Assembly: GCA_022606425.2 (NCBI GenBank)
Contig: JAHDVF020001467.1
Span: 496,001-560,000, forward strand
DNA: 64,000 bases
Source of the DNA: Lepidostoma basale
Taxonomy: Eukaryota > Arthropoda > Insecta > Trichoptera > Lepidostomatidae
Direction: 5' to 3'
Below are positions 20,885 to 29,440 of the stretch, piece after piece. The notes below the pieces were generated by a model, which saw only the letters and a list, made by a program, of their open reading frames with translations, ran no database searches and was not told where the DNA came from. The stretch's first letter is position 1; every line of letters starts with the position of its first letter. The translations under genes were made by a program, and so were the position numbers.

Positions 20885-21170
20885 ACTGCTCATTAATACG
20901 AATAAAAACGTCTGTTTTCAAAAAGCTTTATAATATTTCATTTCATGATATGCTTCCCTTGCTAAGGCATTATAAATACAAACATTTCTTTTTTTCTTTT
21001 TTTATGCATACTTTTTAACAACACTTCGAGTAATGTGAGTGTTGTATACAAAGTGTGTAAAAAAAGAAACATGAAACATCTACAACACAAAGTTATGGTG
21101 AACATTGAAGACAAACATTTGATACTGCTTTAGCATTTAATAACATCTTAGCAAGGCATGCAGCATGTCA
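20885..21170. mobile_element. Foldback FB1 split by an FB2 derivative
   Basis: The FB1 left arm (CGTCTGTTTTCAAAAAGC, TTGCTAAGGCATTATAA) ends at 20977 and resumes at 21121 (TTTAATAACATCTTAGCAAG). The two halves are separated by a 123-bp insert flanked by ACAAACATTT on both sides. Confidence 0.75.
20988..21110. mobile_element. FB2 deletion derivative with 10-bp target-site duplication
   Basis: ACAAACATTT lies at 20978-20987 and 21111-21120. The insert is a small foldback with CTTTTTAACAACACTT against GAGTGTTGTATACAAAG and ends in the FB2 outer end CATCTACAACACAAAG, TTATGGTGAACATTGAAG. The hammerhead-like centre is deleted. This fixes FB2's right end and suggests 10-bp duplications. Confidence 0.7.
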
Positions 21171-21845
21171 TCATCATCGGCTGTCTCTCGTGTCCGAGGA
21201 AAACTGTCCTTCACGATTGTGGGTCTGTATGTGACTGAAGAGCCCGATCCTGGACCCACAAATTCTGGGGTATCTGGAGCAAGGGAAGGCGCTTGTAATG
21301 GAGCTATCATCGTCTCCCAGTGGTCTTTCCTTTCTCATCCTCCTCCTCTCTGCAACATCGTCTCTGCGCTGTGCTTCAAAGTCTTGCTTGACTTTATGTA
21401 CTGTTGTTCTCCACCTAGGTCTGTCTTCTGCAGTCTTTTCCCTGCAATCACAGTCGATGCCAGTCTTTAGTCAGCCAGTGTGAGCGTTTCTCTTGGGTAA
21501 GCTGAGAGTACATAATCTTCCTTGGGAGTCTTGTACCAAGCATTCTGCGACATGTACTCGTATATTTGATGTGAATGATATGGTTAGCAGGCATTATCAA
21601 ATGTAGCGAAGATCAAATGCGTTGTTGTTTATGTACACGAGTTAAAGGAGCAGAATAAAGTAATTAAGGTAATTGAAGTGGTCCAATACAATGTTGAAAA
21701 CAATAAAGGGATAAACCTCATAATACAGGAAAGTATTAACTGGAACTAGTTAAATTTATGAATACAATGTTTACATAGGTAATGACTATTAAATGGCGTT
21801 ACCTATATAAATCAAAAAAGTATTTCTGTGTTTATAATAAAGTGA
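21170..21845. other. Unassigned sequence
   Basis: A C/T-rich patch at 21170-21540 has 101- and 61-codon frames on the + strand. GTGACTGAAGAGCCCGATCC and the following words hint at a degraded LINE or gag-like region, but no domain can be named. Confidence 0.25.
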
Positions 21846-22325
21846 AACTAACTAACCATCACGCCATTTCTCCGGAGGGATTGGCAGAGAGGATGGATCG
21901 CCACAATGCTCTGTCCTGGCATACCTCTCGGGCTTCCTCTACATTCATACATCGTACCATGCACGCACGTCGATTATTCCTACTTCGAATGTGGCCGTCT
22001 TTTAGTAATTGATTAATTTAGTCATGCTATGTTTTCCTCGGTTGTCCTCGGCTTCTTTTTCCACTTACGCTGCTTGTGTACAACTTTTTAAACATTCTAC
22101 TCTCATCCATTCGTTTCATATATCCAAACCATCTCAGGGATCCTTTTTTAATTTTATCCATGATGCAGTCATCTGCCTTACATTACTTTCTTATTTCATC
22201 GTTCAGTATTCTATCACACAACGTTTTCCCGCACATCTTCTTAGTGATCTTATTTCTACGGCGTTTATCATGCTTTCATCCTTCTTTTGCCAGCTCTAAG
22301 CTTCACTTCCAAACATGAGGGTTGG
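21846..22325 (-). mobile_element. LINE-A copy, 5'-truncated
   Basis: It starts with ACTAACTAACCATCACGCC and runs backward through GGAGGGATTGGCAGAGAGGA to the complement of CTTTTGCCAGCTC (the 'WQ' region after YGSEAW). It parallels the 1.5-, 48.6- and 54.0-kb copies for nearly 480 bp. All frames are broken. Confidence 0.8.
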
Positions 22326-22329
22326 CACA

Positions 22330-23980
22330 TAATAAAGTGTTTCCGAGAAAAACATATGTTAACAATTATTTACAAATTATTGTGGTAATGATTTTACATG
22401 TTTAAAATTTAACAATGATTCAAGTATTATACTCGTATATTACTCTTCTGCGTTGCAAAGACTCGATCGTTGTGTCTTCACGTCTATATCTGTAGTATGA
22501 AAAAATACGATGTAGAATCAAGAGTCTGTGGATTCGTATTAGATATTGAATCTATATTAAAGGGTGGGGATGAGTAAATGTTTATCAGTTTATTGATTGG
22601 TGTTATGTTGGAGTTTCTAATATGCTTGTTAATTTCTTACTGTTCTTGTTAGTTTAGTGTAAAACTTTTGTTTCTAATGTATAACGGGATTGGTTTATTA
22701 TTTGTATATAAAGTATGTGTATTATCAAGTAAATTTATTATTTTATTTATTTTATTTTATTTTACATATTATAACAATAATTTGCCAAGAAAAGTTTATG
22801 AACTGTAGTTGTCACACTAGGCATGGCCTGTATCGTGGCACCTATATATAGGATGTTAGTAGAATTGTTAGTAAAATGGCGGTTTGTTAGTAAAATGGCG
22901 GTTGCTAGTAATCTTATACTAACATTGGTAATTGCAATATGATGATATAATTAAAATTACTAAAAATGTTTGTTAAGTTCTGAAATTGTTTTATTTAGTC
23001 TGAATTTTCTGCTTGAAGGTGCGTTCTGCACAGCCGTGCGCACATCACCTCAACGTCTAAATTAGAATCAGCCGAAGACAGGTGAATAGCGGAAGAAGAG
23101 TGTTATTTTTAAGTGAAAAAATTTCATTAGCCGAATACACCTTTCAGTGAGCTGCTAGCTGGCGCCGCGCCACGTACTATCGCTTCTTCATCTCTTGCCA
23201 AGTGGTGACACTTTGTTTTCTTACACATCCGTTTCCTTTGTTACAGGTGAGGGGGGCGGCTGGCGAGATCTGCAGCCGCGACAGGACACGTGGAATCTCG
23301 CCGGTAAAAAATGATGACGCGCGGGCTTCGTCGGCGCCTCGGCGGGTACTGAGTGCCAATGCAATCTTAGATGAAAAATTCTTTCGAAGTGTTGCGATGT
23401 TCTTTCCTCTACGCTATGATTTGTTCGTAAGTTATTCAAATATAAAGTTATTCCGTATTTTAAAACACAATTTATTTCATTATTCGTCTTCATCGTGTCA
23501 AATGCAAGCTAGTTTTGAAGAGATAGTCCTAGATAAGGATCGTGTATCTACTCTTCTCTTGTTGTTGTGGTGAAAGGTTTGGCCTACTTTTGTCGTTTCC
23601 AGGGGTGCCGGGTGTTATATTAAAACCACACATGGTAGCAACTTTCTTGCCCCCAATTTTTTTATTCGTTATTAAACACAGACATGTTTCAAATGTATTG
23701 TTTTTTAACATTAACAACCAAACTGATCATGTCTGTGCTTAATATTTTGGATAATATTGAAGAAAGTTTGGAAATATTTATTCATATATGTAATAATCAA
23801 TATTATTTCAATTTATTTATATTGGTACACAACGAACACAGCAACAACATTCACGAAATATCACCTTTTAGACAAGTTAATGATTTTCTTTTATTTATCA
23901 TTATTTATTTATATAAAATTAAGGCCGGTGGCCTTACATAATTACGATTTTTCAAATTTGAAAATATTGTTTTGTCTTCT
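22330..23980. other. Unique sequence with a CpG-richer patch
   Basis: A 20-bp unit containing TTAGTAAAATGGCGGTT is tandemly repeated at 22867-22904. From 23020 to 23360 the sequence is GC-rich and includes the splice-like site at 23246. Overlapping frames (23202-23573, +; 23221-23493 and 23529-23717, -) are not recognised. Confidence 0.3.
23228..23252 (+). promoter_or_regulatory. Candidate recursive splice site or tiny exon boundary
   Basis: A pyrimidine-rich tract, TCCGTTTCCTTTGTTACAG, is followed at once by GTGAGG (junction 23246/23247), giving a 3' splice site fused to a 5' splice site. That is the form of recursive splice sites in long insect introns. A second possible reading is a 57-bp exon (23247-23303) ending at CCG/GTAAAA. 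Sequence fit only; strand and use are unproven. Confidence 0.3.
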
Positions 23981-23989
23981 GACAGTGTT

Positions 23990-24110
23990 TTAGATAGATC
24001 TTCGCGTGAACGATATTTGATTCAATGATGAAAGTATGAATCCTTCGAAACATGTGCCCAAAAATTAACTGAGAAAAAAAACGATGCTTTAATTCATAAA
24101 AAATCCTTAA
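23990..24110 (+). mobile_element. Foldback FB7, right arm
   Basis: AATGATGAAAGTATGAATCC, TTCGAAACATGTGCC and the outer end AAAACGATGCTTTAATTCAT match FB7 at 7.4 kb. GAAAC is intact and the final C17 position is G. Confidence 0.6.
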
Positions 24111-24299
24111 GTTATTATACTAGTACGTTTGACTTGGAGCAGGTTTATTACATATATAATTATCTTGTTCGCTGTTATTACATATATAAGAATCTTGTTC
24201 ACTAATTATTCACTGGTTATAAATATATAATTATCTATTATTTGAAACATTTATATTCGTCATCACTTTGTATTATAAATTCATATTTTTACACTTTTT

Positions 24300-24480
24300 T
24301 TAAAAAACATGTATTTTTACAACACTTTTCTCAATTTTCACAAACAATGTTTTGGGCCACAGGCGCCCTTTTTGAGCGCAGAACATGTGAGTTAAACGTA
24401 TAATTTCTACTTGAAGGAAGGGCGTCTGTGGTCCGAAACCGAAATTGATAAACGTGAAAAAGTATTGTAAATATACAATA
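24300..24480. mobile_element. Foldback FB8
   Basis: TTTTCACAAACAATGTTTTG with GGCCACAGGCGCCCTT (24335-24372) pairs with AAGGGCGTCTGTGGTC and its continuation to GTGAAAAAGTATTGTAAATA (24418-24476). It is a single copy. GTCCGAAACCG is reminiscent of the other cores, but the ACNNGT stem is absent. Confidence 0.65.
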
Positions 24481-24990
24481 ATTTCAAAAAGTATTCAAAA
24501 GGAAAAATGGGATTTCGTGATATGTATAAATCTGGAGTCACGCATAAACGATAGGTCTATTTCCAACAAAATTGTGCATGTGATAATCTCACTGGTTCTG
24601 CGTCTTATAAATAATGTTTGAATGCAATTTCTCTGCCGTTCCTCTGCCCTCGACCCGTGGAACACTTTACGTAGCCATTTATTAAGTGGGTGCAGCGGAG
24701 TATGGATCGGTGAGGCGATTTATTTTATTGAATGTGACGAAAGGCGGGAAATCGCAATTAGTTAAACGTTCCTTTGATGCCTGACCACCGGGCGGAGCGG
24801 CTGGCTGGAGGGTCTCTGTAAAAATTGTCATAATATCAAACGGATTCGCGTGACCCAATTTCTGCTTCTGCTGACGTCCGCTAGATGGCAGCACAGATTT
24901 GAAATACACGCAAATAATTTTAAATACCTTGGTATATGTAACTTCAATACATACTTATTTATTTACTCCATGTTCTCATTGACACTATGA
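24480..24990. other. Unique sequence
   Basis: A GC-richer patch at 24640-24900 with a 75-codon frame (24682-24909, -) is not recognised. Confidence 0.3.
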
Positions 24991-25225
24991 ATTTCTTTAT
25001 TGTTTCTTGAACAATAATATAAAACTCCATATTAAATAATGAATACGAATGAAAGCGTCTGTTTTCTACAAGATATATTTTAATTATGGCAATGATATGT
25101 TTCACGTTTCTAAGACATTATCAAATATTTGCAGGTATTGTTTATAGCCTCGAACTGCCGAAACGTGTCATTTCCATAAATTATAATAAAGCTTCTAGAA
25201 AACAGAAGTTTTTATTCATATTGAC
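24990..25225. mobile_element. Foldback FB1, both arms
   Basis: It starts TTTATTGTTTCTTGAACAAT and CTCCATATTAAATAATGAAT, has GATATGTTTCACG on the left and CCGAAACGTGTCATTTCC on the right, and ends in AAAACAGAAGTTTTTATTC. It is a good example of the complete FB1 layout. Confidence 0.7.
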
Positions 25226-25997
25226 ACTGAATATTCAGAATTACGGAACTCGATTATTTGACGGATTCAATGAAATCGTGTTTTATTAATTAAATGTTGG
25301 TTATGGCTAATATATTTTTTTATGTTGGCCGAAGATGAGGAAATTTCTAATTTTTCGTCATAGTTACGGATTTAAGTTAAACGGGTATACAATCAAGGGC
25401 CATAAACCTAGTGTTAATAATGCGTATTGATATAAGTTACGGTTTGTAATATTTTTTTGTTAATTGTCAAATAATATGAGACAAGTAACTTAAACTTAAT
25501 ATGGTATTTTAATATTGTTTATTTTCAGTATCATAGTGTTCCTTAAAATAACAATGTCGTTATGTTTAAGTGTTAAGTGTTTATTAGTCGAGGATGCGGT
25601 ATATAGAGCGATGAATAAGCTTTACATACAACAGATCGTAAAGTTAAACAAAAACAAGATATTTATTTTTACGAGTGAATGGAATCTCTTAGCTCTGGAT
25701 TAAGCCCTATGGAACGGAGCAAAGGTAAAACGTGACATTTAGACTTAATTTGTTCTTTGCCACTCTCTATTAGCCCATCAACTCCCATTCCTCGGGCGTG
25801 CAAATTCCTCGTTTCTCGTAATTAAGGTTCATTTATACGCACATACATCGAGCGTGCCAGACGCGTGACGTAAAGGACACTATTTTTTTTATTTAAGGCA
25901 AAATTGTTTTTCTTTCAAAATTTGAATAATTTATTAAGAATTCCGAATTATTATTAAATGAGGGCATTTTTTTATGTACTTTTTAAAAGCTATATAT
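25225..25997. other. AT-rich sequence, nothing assigned
   Basis: A 62-codon frame (25515-25703, +) is not recognised. The patch 25770-25880 is GC-richer and unique. Confidence 0.3.
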
Positions 25998-26220
25998 TTT
26001 AAATTTTTAATTATATCTCAATAGAGACGAAGAAACAAACTGGAAACTGACTATGGATGATCAAGGTGTTTACAGGACTTATGACCTGTCATTGGTTGGG
26101 TTAAGCGCACGCCAGTTTGTTTCTTCGTCTCTATTGAGATATAATTAAAAATTTAAATTAACCACCCACAGGTGAAAATCCAGGATTCGTATACAGATAT
26201 AAGTATACATTTCACAAATA
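25998..26220 (-). mobile_element. Family D short derivative with perfect 46-bp arms
   Basis: 25998-26043 and 26112-26157 are exact complements of 46 bp. Between them lies 68 bp of D body in reverse orientation (GGATGATCAAGGTGTTTACA, CCTGTCATTGGTTGGG). The D flank follows at 26158-26220 (CACCCACAGGTGAAAATCC, CGTATACAGATATAAG). The arms reach past the usual TIR into the body, which suggests arm extension after the interior was lost. Confidence 0.8.
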
Positions 26221-26414
26221 TTTGCTATATATTTTATTTGTCTTCTTTTTTTTATAAAATTTGTACATACAAAACTAACTTTAAAATTAACTATCAGACA
26301 TGCTTCGGACAACCCGGTCCTTCTTCAGTTATAAGGATATTTCAAATATTATAATTTTTTTAAAACAAATCGTTATAACATTTTGACAGATGTTATAAGG
26401 ATTTATTTTGGAAC

Positions 26415-26438
26415 GTTTATGCGTTTATGCGTTTATGC
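26415..26438 (+). repeat. GTTTATGC x3 at the SINE-3 insertion site
   Basis: Three perfect GTTTATGC units precede the SINE-3 head, and one more (26590-26597) follows its tail. The empty site at 9.1 kb has one such word (GTTAATGC). This looks like a target-site duplication that was then amplified. Confidence 0.65.
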
Positions 26439-26592
26439 GTGGCGATGAGGTTCGCAACCCATCACACCACCTCTCTCGCGTTTGCGAAAAGAGAAGGATG
26501 GAGTGCAGCATCGATTAAAATATTGCAGTCCATTCTTTCTGTCTACCCTTTTGGGGAAACGGCGTGATGGTTAGTTAGTTAGTTAGTTAGTT
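26439..26592 (+). mobile_element. SINE-3 (LINE-A-tailed short element)
   Basis: The head GGCGATGAGGTTCGCAACCC, TCTCGCGTTTGCGAAAAG, GGATGGAGTGCAGCATCG is shared with the 28.67-kb copy and absent from LINE-A. From about 26524 (GCAGTCCATTCTTTCTG) to the (GTTA)n tail it matches the LINE-A 3' end. It has no coding capacity and is about 150 bp long. Confidence 0.75.
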
Positions 26593-26931
26593 TATGCTTT
26601 TGTTATAACAAAGATTATGAATTAATTTAAATATATATTTAAACATATTGCGCTATACATTTTGTAAAGAATATAAGTAAATAAATTATATCTGGTGTGA
26701 AAACTGCATATCAGAACCAATGTCCCGGCGCAACTTACAAACTTAAAGTGTTTGGTATAAGAGTATATGCTAAAAATTGGATTTTAGTCTATATGGACAT
26801 CTTTTAAGAAGCACGTAGGCTATAATTTACTAATTTCCCAATAATTAGCTACCAATTTAATATTTTTATGATCTGTATAATAACATCATATCCTATAGTT
26901 CAAGACGGGCTTTCAACGCGATATTTCGGTC

Positions 26932-27170
26932 AACCTTCGTGACAGAGTGGTAAGAGCTCTAACATCCATACCGAAGGTCCAGGGTTCGATTTCCGGCGAT
27001 GGCAGTGTGATTGTCAGACTGTCTTTGGTCTGGTGTAGAATTCACGTGATAATAAAATGGCAATATATTTATCACATTGGTAGCCACCACCACATGTCAT
27101 GAGAATGAATATAAATAGCTAAAATAAAATTGTATTCAGTAATTGGGTTCAAACGACCTGTTATATAAAA
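26932..27170 (+). mobile_element. SINE-1, nearly complete
   Basis: The head ACCTTCGTGACAGAGTGG holds an A-box-like TGACAGAGTGG (26940-26950), and GGTTCGATTTC (26983-26993) is a B box 32 bp later. The body GTGTGATTGTCAGACTGTC, GGTCTGGTGTAGAATTCACG, AATAAAATGGC and the end CAGTAATTGGGTTCAAACGA, CCTGTT are the family's diagnostic words; an A run follows. Transcription would be by RNA polymerase III. Confidence 0.85.
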
Positions 27171-27302
27171 AAAAAACATTGAATTTCGTATATTTGATTC
27201 AATCGATAGTCAATTTGCTCCAAAACTTTAGCCAGGAATCCGTATGGATGGATAATTACATTTAATTATTCTTTCTTGAAAAATGTTTTTACAATAACAT
27301 CA

Positions 27303-27465
27303 CAATTTTACTGAAATTTCTTGATTAAAGTTAATTTTAAAGAATTAATTAATAAAACAATGTTTTTTATTAACTATTTCCACTTATTGTCTTTATACAG
27401 ACGGTGTCAGTATACATATAATAAGTGGAAGTAGCCAATAAAAAACGTGCTTTTTTAATATTATA
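27303..27465. mobile_element. Foldback FB3, centre deleted
   Basis: Arms ATTTCCACTTATTGTC and AATAAGTGGAAGTAGC with CAATGTTTTTTATTAAC remain, but the centre is shortened to about 35 bp and the CGACAGC...GAAACCGG core is lost. Confidence 0.65.
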
Positions 27466-27504
27466 AAATTACTTTTTAATCAATTAATATTTTTTAAACT
27501 TCAT

Positions 27505-27615
27505 TTCCATAAGTTTTATTTTATGATCACGTCCTAGTAAGGTATTTAATAATGCCAAAGCTAGACGAATCATGTCATTTCCATAAAATATGATAAAACT
27601 TATAGAAAATGGAAG
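27505..27615. mobile_element. Foldback FB1, decayed
   Basis: TCCATAAGTTTTATTTTATG on the left and CATGTCATTTCCATAAAATA on the right bracket TAGTAAGGTATTTAATAATG; the helix bases are worn. Confidence 0.55.
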
Positions 27616-27619
27616 TTCA

Positions 27620-28260
27620 TTTAAAGTTACACTTTATAATGATTTACCCCGTACTATGTTTAATATGGCATTTGTTTTGTATTTAGTGAACGTAGTTAAT
27701 AATTCATTTAAATAAAATGTTTATTAATATTTATCGGATGTGGCACGCAATGTGTCTGGGGCGCCCAACATCTGCGGATATAATTGTACCTTTACTGCTA
27801 ATCGCATTCCCCAGTTGACAAGTGACCCGAATCAATTACTCCAATCACAACAGAGAATAAGAAAACCGAAGCTTTTACCTCGTTAAAAGCTTTTTATTCC
27901 CAGGCGTGACGTCAGCGCCGAGATTTACACGCTCCGAGAGACTTTAGACCAGAAATCGGAGGTGTTGTGAATATTTTATTCTTGCTGTTTTGTAAACAGA
28001 AACATTGTGCCGCTCGCGTGTTCTACAAATCACGGGGCTGTTAAGTTCCTAGCAAACACTTTGAGTATTTTCAGTGTTAAATCGGTTTTACGACTTGATT
28101 TCTGTGAAGTGGCTTCCATAATATAGCGAGCCGGAAGCGGTGGACTCCCTCATGGCGAGTAGGAGCTGCACTTCGCTCTTTGGTATTGATTACCGGACCT
28201 ATTGTTGTTCTCTCCTTCGAGATAACCGTTGGAAAATTCTATAAGCAGAACTCGTTTCTA
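27620..28260. other. Unique GC-richer region
   Basis: The patch 27740-28250 is one of the largest unique GC-richer stretches. 27922-27985 recurs in worn form at 28564-28625 (TTTACACGCTCC, AGAGACTTT, AGAAATCGGAG, TGTTGT). No convincing frame. Confidence 0.4.
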
Positions 28261-28261
28261 T

Positions 28262-28325
28262 TGACTAACTAACTTACATACTTACCAAAACGCCGTCTCC
28301 CCGCAGGGGTAGGTAGAAAGATGCG
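28262..28325 (-). mobile_element. LINE-A/SINE-3 3' scrap
   Basis: GACTAACTAACTTACATAC, then AAACGCCGTCTCCCCGCAGG, GGTAGGTAGAAAGATG is the complement of the shared 3' end with a worn tail. Confidence 0.6.
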
Positions 28326-28664
28326 ATTTTATTGAGATTTGATAATATGTAGAAGCATTCCGTAAGAAGTAAAATTTATGTTAATTTATAATAATTACCT
28401 GATGATATTACTGAAATCTCTCAATGGAAATTAATTATAAATTATATTTAATTATTTATAACATAAGAAGCATTTTAAGAAATAAAATATTTGTAAATTT
28501 CCTTTACAAAAGAAACGATTTTTTAAATTTATTTTTGAAACATGACATTACTAAATTAAATTTGGTTTACACGCTCCAAGAGACTTTCAGAAATCGGAGC
28601 TGTTGTAAATATTTTACTCTTAAAACTTACATTTAATTAAACATGACTTTTAGTAATGCGGGAG

Positions 28665-28820
28665 ATGCCTATTGGCGATGAGGTTTGCTACCCATCACAC
28701 CTGGTCTCCCGCGGGGGCGAAAAGGGATGGATGGAGTGCCGCATCGGTTTAAGTGTGGCAGTCCATTTTTTCTGCCCACACCTCGGGAAGTCGGCGTGAT
28801 GGTTAGTTAGTTAGTTAGTT
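28665..28820 (+). mobile_element. SINE-3, complete-looking copy
   Basis: It runs from ATTGGCGATGAGGTTTGC through CTACCCATCACACCTGG, GGGATGGATGGAGTGCCGC and ATCGGTTTAAGTGTGGCAG to CGGCGTGATGGTTAGTTAG. The portion from 28753 to the tail is the LINE-A 3' end; the preceding ~85 bp are SINE-3-specific. A tail of four GTTA units ends it. Confidence 0.75.
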
Positions 28821-29086
28821 TACACCTTATTCATTATAAAATACTTTTTCTGCTTATAATATATTAGAGTTTTCCATAATTATCTTAAAATATCTGCTAT
28901 AATCTATGAATACTAATAATATTGCTTATCTATGAAAACATTACTACATAATTTATATTTATTATTATTTTATTTTTAAATATATAAAACAAATATTAGC
29001 CGATTGATAATATTATAGTACGCTTAGCCATAATATTAAATTTCAAGTAAGTAGGAAATATCTGAAATGTTTAAGAGCATTAAAAA

Positions 29087-29440
29087 TAAATAAAACAATG
29101 TTTTTTAATAATTAATTCCACCTTTGTTTTCATTTCGACAGCGACCGGTTTTTCAAAGCTGGCTAGCATCAAATGTATCATAAGAATGCCAGCCAGCATT
29201 GCGAAACGTCTTCGGGAAGTATCGTCTTCTTCTTCTTCCTCAGCCTATTGTCCACTCCTGGACAAAGGCCTCCTCCATTCGATTCTATGTCATTTGGTCC
29301 TGTGCAGACTGCATCCAGGTTATTCCGACGTGTCTGTTCAGATTAGGAAGTATCGTAGTTATTAAAAAAAATTGAATTATTTAAATATTATTTAAAATTA
29401 ACTTCCATCAACAGATTTCATTAAATCATTAATTTAGTTC
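29087..29440. mobile_element. Foldback FB3 split by a LINE 3' end
   Basis: The left arm (ATAAAACAATGTTTTTTAAT, CATTTCGACAGCGACCGG) and centre end at 29225; the right arm resumes at 29346 and runs through AACTTCCATCAACAGATTTC. The centre has GCGAAACGTC in place of GCGAAACCGGTC. Confidence 0.7.
29226..29345 (-). mobile_element. 120-bp LINE 3' end with 11-bp target-site duplication
   Basis: GGAAGTATCGT is at 29215-29225 and 29346-29356. The insert begins (on +) with CTTCTTCTTCTTCC, the complement of a (GAA)n tail, then CCACTCCTGGACAAAGGCC, a 3'-end sequence also found at 31.85 kb. It is an extremely 5'-truncated insertion. Confidence 0.8.

Larger units (their letters stand above)
26220..26650. 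mobile_element. Foldback FB2 left arm and linked sequence, split by SINE-3
   Basis: On the - strand the arm reads CTGAAGAA, GGACCGGGTTGTCC, GAAGC, ATGTC (about 26336-26302). The linked sequence TGACAGATGTTATAAGGATT is shared with the 9.05-kb copy, where it runs uninterrupted into GCTTTTGATAAAACAA. Here it is split by 26439-26589. Confidence 0.65.

Noticed and set aside
21165..21470. 101-codon frame near 21.2 kb as a gag-like protein
   Set aside because: Only loose word resemblance; no zinc knuckle or other defining motif.
23202..23993. Overlapping frames of 60-123 codons as genes
   Set aside because: They overlap on both strands, translations are low-complexity or unrecognised, and none shows conserved motifs.
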